Below are positions 1 through 10,800 of a stretch of 64,000 bases of DNA, piece after piece. The stretch is from Nonomuraea sediminis (GTDB lineage: Bacteria > Actinomycetota > Actinomycetes > Streptosporangiales > Streptosporangiaceae): contig NZ_JAHDTI010000001.1 of the NCBI RefSeq assembly GCF_018531495.1, positions 124,001 through 188,000 on the forward strand, given 5' to 3'. Position numbers and translations under genes: made by a program. How positions within the stretch are numbered: position 1 is the first letter of the stretch; each line of letters starts with the position of its first letter. The notes beneath the pieces were generated by a model. It was given only the letters and a program-made list of their open reading frames with translations. It did not search any database and was not told the origin of the DNA.

Positions 1-775
1 CCAGGGTGGTCGCCATGCCCTCGGACGCGCCGAAGACCGAGGCGGCGAGCCCGGCCGGGCCCCCGCCCACGACGAGCAGGTCGCATACGCCCGGCGGATA
101 CGCACCGGTGTCGCCCGAGATTGCCAGGGCGTCGAGCAGCGCGCGGCTTCCGGGGTTCCTCAGCACCGGTCCGCCGGGCACGATGATGATCGGCAGGTCG
201 GCGATCGGGACATCCAGGCCTTGCAGGATCTGCTCGGCCTCCGGCGACTCCTCCAGATCCAGCCAGTTCCAGACCAGCCGGTTTCGCGCCAGAACCTCCA
301 GCAGCCGCCGCGTGTCATGGTCGAAGCGCGATCCGATCAGGGTCAGGCCGGTGCTGCGGGTCATCAGGATGGAGTGACGGAGCAGGAAGGTCCGCAGGAT
401 GAGGTCGCTCAGGCCCGGCTCTTGCGCCATGATCCGGCGCAGTTGCGCCACCGGAACCGCGAGGATCCGACCCGTGGAGGTGGCGACCGCGCTGAGGAAG
501 GCACGCTGCCCGGTGAGCATGCCGATCTCGCCGAGGAACTCCGACGGGCCGTAGCCGGCGACCACGGCCTCCCCTGGCTCGCCGTACCCCTGCACGATGT
601 CGGCCGTGCCCGCGAGCAGCACGATCAGGTCGTAGGTCTCGTCGCCGTCGGCGAACAGCACGTCACCTGCGGCTACGTCGCGTTCGCTGCCGTACCCGCG
701 CAGCACGTCGAGCTGGGACGGGTCCAGGACAGGGGAACGCCCCACCAGCGAGATCAGGCGATCGTCGGTGGCCAT
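1..775 (-). CDS. cNMP-binding domain fused to thioredoxin-reductase-like flavoprotein (3' end outside window)
   Basis: The first 258 residues are present and the gene runs off the left edge. Residues about 10-130 form a cyclic-nucleotide-binding (Crp-type) domain, with the phosphate-cassette-like stretch FLGEIGMLTGQRAFLSAVA. Residues about 150-215 look like a thioredoxin/glutaredoxin-like segment. From about 235 an FAD-binding Rossmann fold starts with VVGGGPAGLAASVFG. This order matches the actinobacterial family of thioredoxin reductases with an N-terminal cNMP domain, thought to be cytoplasmic FAD/NADPH disulfide reductases gated by a small ligand. The ATG is chosen because AGGAGG lies 5 nt upstream. 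The CxxC redox motif would lie beyond the window, so reductase chemistry is not confirmed. Confidence 0.85.
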   Translation of the reverse strand, partial: MATDDRLISLVGRSPVLDPSQLDVLRGYGSERDVAAGDVLFADGDETYDLIVLLAGTADIVQGYGEPGEAVVAGYGPSEFLGEIGMLTGQRAFLSAVATSTGRILAVPVAQLRRIMAQEPGLSDLILRTFLLRHSILMTRSTGLTLIGSRFDHDTRRLLEVLARNRLVWNWLDLEESPEAEQILQGLDVPIADLPIIIVPGGPVLRNPGSRALLDALAISGDTGAYPPGVCDLLVVGGGPAGLAASVFGASEGMATTL

Positions 776-869
776 CGGAACCTCCTGGCAGACAGATATC
801 CATGCTGGTGCGGTCGCGGGGACGGGGGTATCGGCAACCTGACTGCAGTCAACCTCCCGATGGACGAGC

Positions 870-1184
870 ATGGTGCGTGATCAACCCACCCTCAAGCCGA
901 TCCCGAGCGCGGTGCCGGGTTTCGAGGCGGCGGTTGGCCCCGCGACCTGACCACCGTCCACCTCGACTCTGATCAGCGATGATGACGGCGCCCTGCTGGT
1001 CGACTGTCTCGCCAGGCCGGTCGCCCTCGCCGAGTCCATTCCCGCGATGGAGGAGCAGATCTCGCCGGGATACCTGCAGATCTGGGGAAGGTTCTTCCCC
1101 GGCCAGCTGACCGGCAAGCCCGTCGCGCCGGCGCCGCTGGCGGGCACCACCGTTCCCATCGCGAACGTCTTGTTGAACTACTAG
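870..1184 (+). pseudogene. Possible broken ORF with one in-frame TGA
   Basis: Reading from ATG 870 gives 26 codons, an in-frame TGA at 948-950, then 77 further open codons ending in TAG at 1182-1184. The part after the stop has ordinary protein-like composition (for example PAMEEQISPGYLQIWGRFF), suggesting one gene interrupted by a nonsense mutation or the 3' remnant of a longer gene. I do not recognise the family. There is no clear ribosome-binding site before 870. It sits between two minus-strand genes. It could also be chance open frame in GC-rich DNA. Confidence 0.3.
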
Positions 1185-1413
1185 CGCAGCCACTTCGCGT
1201 TGCCGCGGTGCCGGGTCGGCTCAGGTTCAACACCCTTCAGCAGCGCCAGGCGCACCCTTGACGGGCACGCCGTTCGTAGATGTTGCAGTCCGCACCGATC
1301 CCGGCGAACGAGCCGCCGAAATGCATGAAATGCGTCCACGCCGGCCTGTCCTCGGCTTGGATCCGGAGAGGCATGGTGTTGTCCGTTCTGGACACGCGGG
1401 TCCTGTCTAGGCC

Positions 1414-1430
1414 CGCCAGTCGATCTGGCG
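1414..1430 (-). terminator. Hairpin downstream of small membrane protein gene
   Basis: CGCCAG / CTGGCG form a perfect 6-bp stem with a 5-nt loop. It lies about 50 bp past the stop of the minus-strand gene at 1481-1702. No T-run follows, so it is a weak terminator candidate. Confidence 0.35.
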
Positions 1431-1480
1431 TGGCCCTAATAGTCGGCGCCCGAGAATCTGCCGCTCATCGCCAGCACCCC

Positions 1481-1702
1481 CTACATGTCCGCATCCCGGC
1501 GAGCCTTCTCACGCTCGGCCATTTCCCGCCCGTGCTCGACGATCGCCATCGCGACCGCGCCCAGCATGAACCCGACGCCGGCGATCACGAAGATGAGCTG
1601 CGTCTGCCGAGTGGCCTCATTGTCGCCACCAATGAATGCGCGATAGGCCGTGAGAGCAAGGAGCACAGTCCCGACGAGGAGGAAGATCCGGCGCCCGATC
1701 AT
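1481..1702 (-). CDS. Small two-helix membrane protein
   Basis: A 73-residue protein of unknown function. Two hydrophobic segments, about residues 4-22 and 34-54, predict an integral membrane hairpin. It ends in a charged tail rich in E, R and K (HGREMAEREKARRDADM) that should lie in the cytoplasm. The frame is open for 50 further codons upstream to 1852, but that part is not hydrophobic. The ATG at 1702 directly before the first membrane helix is therefore the preferred start. No strong Shine-Dalgarno sequence is visible. It is flanked by non-coding sequence on both sides, so no operon partner suggests a role. Confidence 0.55.
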   Translation of the reverse strand: MIGRRIFLLVGTVLLALTAYRAFIGGDNEATRQTQLIFVIAGVGFMLGAVAMAIVEHGREMAEREKARRDADM

Positions 1703-2050
1703 GGTTGGCGAGCATACGGGAGAGGGCTCGGAATGCGGGAGCTCCGACCCGGGATAGATCTCCGGGGCCGGGTCCTCAGTGCGGACCCGGCACTTGAACC
1801 GCAAGAAGAGCTGGTACAGCTCCCACCTGGTCAGAGCCGTCCCACCGAGCACGTGATCAGCGTGACCGCAGGGCCTTCTCCAGTGGCGTGGACGGCAGGT
1901 CAGTTCTGGTCCGGCCGTCGAGCGTCGGGCGCCACATGGGTGACCCGAGAGCGCCGATGACGGCCAGGTCGACGATGACGCCGAACGAACGAGGTCATGC
2001 CAGCGGAGACGATGGGTCTTGGCCGCTTGGGCCTGCTGAACGTCAGCGGT
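1703..2050. other. Gene-free stretch
   Basis: No convincing gene. It contains a perfect hairpin GAGCTG-GTA-CAGCTC at 1808-1822 and a tRNA-like patch that does not fold as a tRNA. Transcription of the PhyH gene (minus strand) would enter this stretch from the right. Confidence 0.5.
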
Positions 2051-2842
2051 CTAAGCCCAGGGGCGGGGGAAGGTGGCGCCGTCCAGGCGGGCGCCTGCGG
2101 TGAGGGCGAGAGGGTCGGTCACGATGTGTTCGTTGCCGTTGTAGTGGGTTGCCTCGTCCATGTAGATGGTGACGTGCGCGAGGCGGGCCTGGGCGGTGCG
2201 GTTGGGTAGGGCCATGTGGCCGGTGTAGCCGCTGTGGAAGGTGCAGTCGCCGGCGCGGAGCGGCACAGTGACCCGGGGGATCCAGCGCAGGGACGGGTCC
2301 ATCGCGAAGAGGTCTTCCTCGTGGTGGAGGTCTTGTGGGCGTAGGCCGGTGCGATCCTGGGTGCCGGGCAGGAAGGTCATGCAGCCCCGCTCCGGCGGTA
2401 CGTCGACCAGCGCTATCCACGCCGACAGCGGGAGCCGGTCGCCCGCATGCGGCCAGTACGGACGGTCCTGGTGGAATTCCGTGGCGGCGTTGTTGTGCGG
2501 CTCCTTGACCAGCATCTGGTCGTGCCAGAGCCGCAGCGAGAACCCGGCGAGCTGTTCGGCGATCCGGCCCAGCCGCGGATCGAACGTGAGCTCTCGCAGC
2601 GTCTGGTCGCGTTGCCAGACGTTGACCAGCTGGCTGAAGACGCCCTGCTTCTCCAGGCTCTCCGCGCGATGCGCCTCCAGGAACGCCTCGGCGCTCGTTC
2701 GGAAGCGCTCGACCTCCTCGGGCTCGAGGACGCCGCGTACTCGGACGAAACCGTATTCGCGGTACGCCGCCACAAGCTCTTCCGGCACTCGGCCGTCGGT
2801 GCCGACGTCGCTGCCGTACTGCCCGGTCGTGGTCGTTGCCAT
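2051..2842 (-). CDS. Phytanoyl-CoA dioxygenase (PhyH) family protein
   Basis: A 263-residue Fe(II)/2-oxoglutarate-dependent dioxygenase of the PhyH family. The metal triad is visible: His124 and Asp126 in EFHQDRPYW, and a distal His near 209 in FHSGYTGHMALPN. Arg220 is suitably placed to bind 2-oxoglutarate. Members hydroxylate varied small molecules and the substrate here cannot be told. Two ATGs are adjacent. The second (2842) has GGAGG at 6-nt spacing and is preferred. It is divergent from an AraC-type gene about 100 bp away, which probably controls it in response to the substrate. Confidence 0.85.
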   Translation of the reverse strand: MATTTTGQYGSDVGTDGRVPEELVAAYREYGFVRVRGVLEPEEVERFRTSAEAFLEAHRAESLEKQGVFSQLVNVWQRDQTLRELTFDPRLGRIAEQLAGFSLRLWHDQMLVKEPHNNAATEFHQDRPYWPHAGDRLPLSAWIALVDVPPERGCMTFLPGTQDRTGLRPQDLHHEEDLFAMDPSLRWIPRVTVPLRAGDCTFHSGYTGHMALPNRTAQARLAHVTIYMDEATHYNGNEHIVTDPLALTAGARLDGATFPRPWA

Positions 2843-2943
2843 CATTGACCTCCATGGTTCCTGCGGTTGGGATACCGCAAGCGTCGTCGAGGCGTACCGC
2901 TCTGGGCTAGGCCGATCCCGGCGAGTAGTCGTACGATTCCGAC

Positions 2944-3846
2944 ATGCCTGCCACGCTGCACGAACATGCGCTGTTCGCCGGGGGCCCGGTCCTGGCAGGT
3001 GTCCACCGCTTGGATCTGGACGTCGAGTCGCACGCGCACGACTTCCTCGAGATCGCGGTGATCGGAAGCGGGTACGGCCGGCACGTGACCAGCCAGGGCG
3101 AGCACCCCCTGCGGCGCGGGCAGGTCATCGTGCTCCGTCCCGGCGCCTGGCACGGGTTCCTGGACTGCACGGACCTGACCGTCGCCAACTGCTGCCTGTC
3201 CGCCCAAGCCCTACGGGGCGAACTGGCGGCGCTGTACGACATCCCGATGCTGCGCCGGATTCTGTGGACCGATCCGGTGGCATCCGGCACGTACGGCGTG
3301 GCGGTGACGACCGTCGACCCGGCCGCCGCCGAGGAGGCCATCGCGGAGATCAGCCTCCTTGAACAGGACCTCAGTGCCAATCAGGGCCGGCCGGGCCGTG
3401 TGCTGGGCCGGCTGATCACCGTGCTCGGCGTCCTGGCCGACGGCCGTGACCCCGAACCGAAGACGCTCGAGCCGGCCATCCACCCCGCTGTCGCCGCCAC
3501 CGTCGCCCGGCTCGAGGCGGCACCCGGCCATCCGTGGCGGCTGGACGATCTCGCCCGGGCGGTCAACCTGGATCCCGACTATCTGGGCCGGCTGTTCGGA
3601 CGGTACGTCGGGTTGACGCCGCTGGGCTTCCTGGCCCGGCTGCGAGCCGAGCGGGCCGCCACGCTACTGGCACACTCGGCCTTGCCGGCTGCTCGGGTCG
3701 GCGCCGCCGTCGGCTGGGACGACCCGACATACTTCGCCCGCCGCTTCCGAACGCTGGTGGGGCTGACGCCCACCGAGTACCGACGACGTAGCCGATCGGC
3801 CACCCATACTCAGCTCAGTACCCCCACCGAGCCGAAGAGTTCCTGA
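2944..3846 (+). CDS. AraC-family transcriptional regulator with cupin sensor domain
   Basis: A 300-residue regulator. The N-terminal half (about 20-110) resembles an AraC-type cupin ligand-binding domain, with the His pair in SHAHDFLEIAVIGSG. The C-terminal third (about 180-285) has two helix-turn-helix motifs, including LDDLARAVNLDPDYLGRLF and the family-typical YFARRFRTLVGLTPTEYRR. It is divergent from the PhyH dioxygenase across a short intergenic region, so it is the likely regulator of that gene. Its ligand is unknown. The start is ATG 2944. Confidence 0.85.
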   Translation: MPATLHEHALFAGGPVLAGVHRLDLDVESHAHDFLEIAVIGSGYGRHVTSQGEHPLRRGQVIVLRPGAWHGFLDCTDLTVANCCLSAQALRGELAALYDIPMLRRILWTDPVASGTYGVAVTTVDPAAAEEAIAEISLLEQDLSANQGRPGRVLGRLITVLGVLADGRDPEPKTLEPAIHPAVAATVARLEAAPGHPWRLDDLARAVNLDPDYLGRLFGRYVGLTPLGFLARLRAERAATLLAHSALPAARVGAAVGWDDPTYFARRFRTLVGLTPTEYRRRSRSATHTQLSTPTEPKSS

Positions 3847-4141
3847 GGCGCTCTGCAGGCTACGGGAAGCATGCGAAGACAGATGACCTATGCCGGCTCA
3901 GATACGCGCCAGGCCACAGGCTGCGCGCCGAGCACGGCGGGATGACTCGCAGGGCGCCTGGACGTTGATGCCCCGGGCGACGACCGGGTCGGCTGAGCAT
4001 GCCCCAAGGGCCCGGGTCCGGACCGTGGTGGGTGACGGCCAGCGGGAATGAGATATCGAGTCCAGAAATTTGGATCTTTCGTGAACTTTGGCGTCGGACT
4101 CATCGTCATTCCTATGGAAAACACCACAGACAGGGGGCATT

Positions 4142-4528
4142 GTGAGGAAACTGCTGTTCATTACCGCCATTAGCGGACTGGCGTTCGCCGCCATGGGATC
4201 GGCCGCCGCGTCAGCTACCGTTCGCGCCGACAATCCCGGGGCGCATGTCGCCAACCGTCACGGGGACTTGCTGGCCGAGGCCCAATTGTCCGCCCACAAC
4301 AGAATCATCATCTGCGACCGCAGCACGGACCATCGATACGCGATGGCCAAGGTGCGGTACGAGGGCCACACGTACCAGTACGTCAATTACTACAAGGACC
4401 AGGACTGCATCCAGCAGAAGACCGTGGCCATGCCGCACGGCACGGTCGAGCTCTGGGCCTGCGTGAGCAAGCCGTACAAGGTGAAATTCTCCTACTGCGG
4501 ACCCAAGGAGACGATAGTCAGGCCGTGA
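4142..4528 (+). CDS. Small secreted protein with four cysteines
   Basis: A 128-residue protein of unknown function. Residues 1-25 form a clean Sec signal peptide (basic VRK start, hydrophobic core, AAASA before the likely cleavage). The mature part has four cysteines (58, 89, 107, 119), enough for two disulfides, and no recognised domain. The GTG at 4142 is chosen because GGGGG lies 5 nt upstream and it begins exactly at the signal peptide. An ATG 18 codons upstream would put hydrophilic residues first. A strong hairpin follows the stop, so it is probably a single-gene transcript. Confidence 0.75.
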   Translation: MRKLLFITAISGLAFAAMGSAAASATVRADNPGAHVANRHGDLLAEAQLSAHNRIIICDRSTDHRYAMAKVRYEGHTYQYVNYYKDQDCIQQKTVAMPHGTVELWACVSKPYKVKFSYCGPKETIVRP

Positions 4529-4538
4529 CATTGATGGA

Positions 4539-4560
4539 GGTGCCGATTAGTTTCGGCACC
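4539..4560 (+). terminator. Hairpin after the small secreted protein gene
   Basis: GGTGCCGA / TCGGCACC make a perfect 8-bp stem with a 6-nt loop, 10 bp after the TGA of the preceding gene. Downstream is not T-rich, as is usual for actinobacterial terminators. Confidence 0.6.
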
Positions 4561-4826
4561 CTCGCATTACTTTCGCCGATGCGGCGCATTGTCGCGAACG
4601 TATGGTACTCGCGCAGATTAAGACTCTCTTTTTATCCATCCTGAGCCCCTCAAGGGATGCCCATGGGAGAAACTGAGCCCTATCCGGCATGGTGGCGAGA
4701 GCCGCTTAAGCTACCTATTCTGGCCGGTCCGGCGGATCCAAAAGTGCCGCGCTACGGGAAATCGGCATCTGCACAAACGAGACGGTTCTCATACGCAGGG
4801 CAGCGCTCGCATACGGGTTCGACCGG
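4561..4826. other. Intergenic stretch between converging genes
   Basis: No gene or clear signal is seen. It separates the small secreted protein gene (plus) from the giant gene (minus), and part of it is AT-richer than its surroundings. Confidence 0.5.
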
Positions 4827-4867
4827 CGGAGACTCCCAGCTCGCGTATCTCGAGCTGGGAGTCTCCG
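4827..4867 (-). terminator. Long perfect hairpin after the giant gene
   Basis: A 17-bp perfect inverted repeat (4827-4843 with 4851-4867, 7-nt loop) begins 17 bp past the stop of the minus-strand gene at 4884. Its length and position make it that gene's transcription terminator. Confidence 0.75.
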
Positions 4868-4883
4868 TTTCGTGCAGCCGGGC

Positions 4884-7800
4884 TCAGATGTTGACGATGG
4901 TGAAGGACGTGCTCAACGAGCTGTTCTCGAACAGGCTCGCCACGACCGAGTACTGCCCCTTGGTCCCGTTGGCGGTGAATTCGCCGGCGACGGCGATGCC
5001 GTCGGCGTTGGTGACCGCCTGGTAGGTGGCTTTGCCACCGGGAAAGGTGCCGGTGGCGCCGGTGCCCGGCGCCCTGAAGGTCACGCTCGCGTTGGGGTAC
5101 GGCCCCCCTTGCTCGTCGGTCACGGTCACGCTGAGGTTCTCCGCGAGGCGCGTGTTCACCACGACGTTCTGCGGCGCGCTGCCGCCGTTGGGCGTGAGTG
5201 CCTTCGCCTGCAGTTTCCTGTTGCCGAGCTGGAAGATCGCCGGGCTGAGTCCAGGAACGCCGGTGACGGTCGCGGTCACGGTGTAGTCGCCCACCGTGCC
5301 GTTGGCGGTGAACGCGGCCGCGGTCACCGTGCCGTCGGCGCCGGTGGATCCGGCCCAGGAAGTGGTGCCGTCCGCGAAGGTGCCCGAGGCGCCACTGTCC
5401 GGTGCGGTGAAGATCACCCACGCGTTCGGGACGACCGCGCCGGCCGCGTTCTTCACCGTGACCGTCAGCCCGTGCGCGAACGTCGTCCCGATGTTGGCGG
5501 TCTGCGGCGTGCTGGCGGCCGCCGGAGTGATGCCGGCGACGTCGGTCTGGGTACAGGCCAGGTTGAAGGCGACAGCGGCCGTGCTCACGCCCGGCACCTG
5601 AGCCTCCACCCTGAACGAACCGGCCGTGCTGCCGGCGATCAAGTCGGTGGCCACCGCCAGGCCTCTGCTGTCGCTGACCGCCCGGCACGTGGTGGTGCCG
5701 TCGGCGAACTTGGCCGACGGTTCCGTGCTCGGCGCGGTGAACACGACGACGGCCTGCGGCAGCGCCTGGCCGGCGGCGTCGGTGACCTGCACGGCCAGCG
5801 CGGTCAGATAGCGCGTTCCGGTCGGGGCGGTCTGGTTGTCCCCGGAGTACTTGGCCACTGCTTGGACGGGGCTCGCTTGCGCCGCCGGCACGGACACCTT
5901 CTGCGGAGCGGAGTACAGGGGAGGACCGTAGGCGTCGTGGCATTGGACTGTGACGGTCGTCGTGCCGGTGCCGACGGCCGTCGGGTTGCCTTGGATGTAG
6001 CCGGTGTCCTCATCGAGCTTGAGTCCCTCGGGCAGTTTCCCGTCGATGACCTGCCAGCCAGAGATCCACTTGTCGCCCTGTTTGTTGCCCTTTTCCACCG
6101 GTATCTTCACGTTGTAGTCCATGCCCACCTGGGGTACTGGCTGTGTCGGGAGCGTGGGGATGTAGGGCTTGTTGGCGTTCGCATCCCCGGCCCCGATCGC
6201 CGTCGCCCAGAAGCTGGCGAGGTTGGTGAGGGCGTCGACCGCGGTCACGCCGTTGTTGAGCAGGGGCCCGGTGGCCGGGTACTTTCGGCTCAGCCAGCGG
6301 ACCGACTGGGCCATGAGCGGAACGGGTGTCAGGACGCTCGCGGCCCACGTCACCGGCGGGGCGTCAGAATGCACGTTCCCCATGACGTACAGGATCAGGA
6401 GGACAAGTCCGAATCCGGTGGTCGCCAGCGGTCCGACGCTGAAGTGCTCCATGTTCTTGAAGGAACCGCCGCCGGTGAGGACCGTCGCGACACACGGCGC
6501 GGAAAAGACACACCAGACCAGCCACGGCGCGGCGGTGATCTCGCTGAAGTCCTTGAAGGTGGTGGCCCCGTAGATGCCGGGGTATCCCATGGCTACATAT
6601 CCGAGCACGGTCGAGAAGGCGTTCCCGAAGGCGTTCACCTTGCTCTCCGGCAGCGGTTCACCCGTCGGCGCCCACGGCAGGTCCGTCATGACGCCGCCGA
6701 GCGTGCAGAGGATGCCTGACAGGAAGTTGCCCATCATCTGGGCCGCCATGAGGCCGTCGGAGTTCTTCGGCGGGTCCTGGACCACGAAGGCCGCGTGGTC
6801 GGGGTGCCAGGGCGGCGGGGGGATGACGGGGAACACGCCGCCGGGGAAGGGCACCTTGTCGACGCCGTTGAGGAGCTTGTAGAACACGGTGCCCATGAAC
6901 GCGCCGATGAGCAGGAAGAGGTCGCCGTAGGTCAGGTCCTCGATCTTCTCCTTCGGGACCCCCGCGCGCTCCTGCACCCACTTGTAGATGTTGCTGAGGA
7001 ACCCGGCGTTCTCGATCCGGGCGAACAGCGCTTCCTCGATCGTCTTGTACACGCTGACGGCGAGGGTCAGGAAGGCGCGGACGACCAGGGCGACGGCTTC
7101 GAGCAACGCGATGACGAGGTTCTCGATGGCGTCGAGCAGCAGGACCACGGGTGTGCGGCCGGGGTCGTTCTGATCCGGCGCGAAGACCCCTTCCAGAAGT
7201 TCCTTGATGTCATCCACCGCGCGGCCCAGCGCGTCGCCGACGCCGGACAGCTCCCACTTCGTGAGGAAGTCGTTCCAGGCGTCGCCCATCACGGATAGCG
7301 CGGTGGTGTTGTTGACCGTGAAGGAGCCCGGATGCCGGATCTGCTGTCCGTGCATCTGGTTGATCAGCCAGTTGCCCTGCGGGTCGCTCTGCGCCTTGTC
7401 GGCTTCCACTGCCTTGCCGGAGGCGTCCACGGCGGGCGGGATCTTGTTCTGGGCGTCGCCGATCCGGCTGTCGGCGAAGTAGGCCTTGGCTTGGGCGAAA
7501 GCCGTACGGACTTTTTGCTCCTGCTCCTTGAACCAGTCGTCGGAGATGTCGCTGAAGTGCGTGACGGTGGTCGACGCGTATCCCAGCGTGGTGAGGAGCC
7601 CGGACTTGAGGGCCTTCTTCGTCTCCCAGATGTCCTTGAAGGCGAACAGGGACTTGAGCCAGTCGATGACGCGCGTGGCGGCGTCGGCGATCATCTGGAA
7701 GACGGCTTCCACGGCTCGCGCGGCCTGCCCGATCGAGTTGATGATGATCTCGCCGAGGGAGACGATCGCATCCCCGATCCAGATCGCAATCTTGATGACG

Positions 7801-10800
7801 GACTTCTTCACGTCGACGACGACCTCGGCGACCCGGGCGGCGCCGGTCTTGATGCCCTCCCAGACGTCGGTGGCCCACTGGGCGAAGTCGTCCCAGAAGC
7901 CGCCGTAGGCAGGATGGCCGATGCGGTGGTCGTGGTAGGCCGCGATCTCGACCTCGCTGCGGAAGGCCTGGAATTGAGGCCGGTCCGGGTCCCAGTTCTG
8001 GAAGACGTAGCCGACGACCGGCTGGGCCTGCTCGGAACCGGAGAAGGCGGCCGCCGTGGGGGTGCCCGCGGCCATGGAGTACACGGTCGAGCAGTGATCG
8101 ACGACTGTCTGCGGCTGAAGGTCGCGCGACCACCTGTTGCTCGGGACCAGCGGCTCGGTGTGACTGTCGTCCCCCACTGCCTGCGCCGTTCGCAGCGCCT
8201 CGGCGTCGAAGGTGCCCTTCTGGGAAGGCAGCGAGCCGGTGCCGGCGAGGTAGCCGTTGACCGCGGCGGCGAAGTCGATCCCGAAACCGGCGGAAAGGCC
8301 GTCGGTGGTGAGGGTCAGGATCGGGGAGCTGAGGCTGCGGGCGTCGACGGACACCGACAGCCTGCCCGCCCCGTTGGTGACGGCAGCGATCGGGCGCCCT
8401 GGGCCGACCTGGTAGGACACCGTACCGACGTGGACCTCGGCCAGCGAGTCGGCGGTGATGGTGACGGTGCGGCCGGGAATCGGCGCGCCCGCGGCGTCGA
8501 ACAGCGTCACGTCGGCCACGTAACGGGAGACGATGATCGGAGGATCCTGCGACGCTTTCGCGAGGGCGCGGCGCACCTTGTCGACGGCCCACTGGGAGGT
8601 GGTGATGTCCTGGGTGCACAGGCAGTACGCCTCGGCGGGTGACGCTCCGCTGACCTTGATCAGCTGAGATGGCTTGTAGTCCGGGTAGGGATCGACTCGG
8701 TATTCCGCGACGCCCGCGTGCACACCGACGACGACCGGAGCCGCAAGGCTCGGGGACCGGTACACCGGAGGGAACAGGTCGCCCGCCGACTTCATGATGG
8801 TGACCCAACCCCGGGCCGTCCTCGGCCCGGGGGCGTAGACGATCAGGTGGTCGGCCCGGCCGCTGGAGGTGCAGTCGAAGGACATGACGCGGCGGCCCGA
8901 GAACCCGAAAAAGCCGCCGATGGTGCTCGAGGTGTAGACGGAGGCGTACGCCGGCGGCTGGTTCGGGACGGCCGGCTGCTTGCGGAGGATCCAGACGGTG
9001 TTGTCCCTGTAACCGACCAGGTGATCTGGCTTGTCCGCGCCGTAATTGAACGGCGCCAGCCGGTCGTCGGCGTCGGCCAGGCGAAAGCCGCCGATCCCGT
9101 TGGCGGACGTCAGGAGGGCCTGGTAGTCGCGGCTGTTCGGTTTGCGCTGCAGCAGGAAGAGGCTCCCGACACCGGGCCGGTAGGCCATCAGGTGGTCGCA
9201 CTTGCCGCTGCCGTCGAAGTCGAACGCGATGAGCTGATCGCGGGAGTCGGCCATGTCGTAGCCGCCGATGCCATCGCCGGAGCCGGCCGTGCGGCTCTGG
9301 TACACGGTGTCGAAGAAGTCGCCGGCGCCCTTCTGCACGATCCACACGGTGCGGCCACCAGGCCGGTAGATCGCCAGATTGTCGAGCCGGCCCGAGCTGT
9401 CGTAGTCGACCGCGACGATTCGGTCGGCGGTGCTCTTCAGGTCGGCATTGCCGATGCCGGTGTTGCTCGAGTAGGCCGTGTCGAATCTCGCCTGGGCGGC
9501 GTTGGCCTTCAGAACCGTGACCTTGCCCGTCCCAGGCCGGTAAACGGCGACGTGGTCGAGCTTGCCGGTGTGCCGGTAGTCGAAGGGGCACATCAGGTCG
9601 CCGGTGCCCAGCGGGTAGGGGAAGTTCTGCAGGGTGGAGGAGAGGACTTCCTTGAAGCCGTCGGCAGTCCTCTTCATCACCCACACCTTGGCCTGGCCGT
9701 CCACCGGACGGTACGCCACGAGGTGATCGGCCTTGCCTGAGCCCTCGTAGTCGAACGCGAACAGCTGATCGGCGGTGTTCAAGCAGTCCCAGCCGTCGAT
9801 CCCGGGGCCCAGGGGCCGCTCCGGCAGCGCCTGGGTCCACACCGGATGGACTGCCTGATGCCCGTAGAGCCAGTCGGCCTGGTGCAGGACGTTCAACGAA
9901 CCGGCCGCGTCCTGGCCGAAGATGTGCAGCTTCCCGTCAGCGTCCTGCCATGCTCTGGCGGACTCGAAACTCACCGTGGCCACGTGCTGGGGCAGTCTGC
10001 CGCCGTAACCGGTCACCAGGCTGCTGTCGCCGGCATCGAGGAAGACGTATCCGATGTCGCCCTGCGGGGCGTACTGCGGCAGGTTCGGCACGTTGTAGGT
10101 ACCGCAGAACTGTTTGACCGTGCTGCTCACCGTCTCGTTCGTGACGCCGGCGCCCTCGGCGGTCGAGAGGCGACGCAGGACGCTGCCGTCCATGACGTAG
10201 TACACGTACGACTTGCGGCGCACGTCGTCATGCTGAATCACCGGCACGAACCCGCCGCCGACCAAGCGTCCTGACTGCGCCGCGATCGAGCACGACCCGG
10301 ACAGGACCCACGGGTAGTAGGCGCTGACGAAGGCCTTCGGCGAGGCGGACAGGGAGCTGATGTACAGGCCGTTGTGCAGCGCCGCTCCCATCACCAGCGG
10401 CCCGGCGTCCGGCGAGTACGACACCGCCAGCGCCTGCGGTGCCACATTCGGCGCTACCGTCCACGGCGTCGCGGTGGCCTGGCGCACCGTCCACCCGCAC
10501 TCCACCGTCCCGTTCGGCCCGGCACCGGTCGCCACCAGCACGAACGACTGCACGTCACCGCCACCCACCGGGGCGGCGAACGCCCACACATCCCCGGTGG
10601 GATGCACCGCGACGACCACTTCGCTGAACGTCCCCGTCGCGGCGGACACCTCCGCCTGGTCCCAGCCCGTGTCGGAGCCCTCCGTCCGTTCCAGGTAGGT
10701 GAGCTTGCCGTCCTTGTTGATGACCAGCGCCTCCTCCCGCGCCTGCTTGAAGGGATTCGCGAACAGTGCCTCCTGGTTGTAGGCGCCCGTTCCCACTGAC

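Noticed and set aside
1790..1852. tRNA-like patch on the minus strand (GGTTCAAG, D-arm-like GCTC...GAGC)
   Set aside because: The T-stem and anticodon stem do not pair and no acceptor stem is present; at most a remnant.
4872..6719. Long plus-strand open frame opposite the giant gene
   Set aside because: Arg/Gly/His-rich shadow of the real minus-strand gene in GC-rich DNA; no ribosome-binding site or recognisable domain.
7210..9840. 876-codon minus-strand open frame in a second frame within the giant gene
   Set aside because: Low-information Arg/Pro composition; the overlapping frame carries the propeller repeats and is clearly the coding one.
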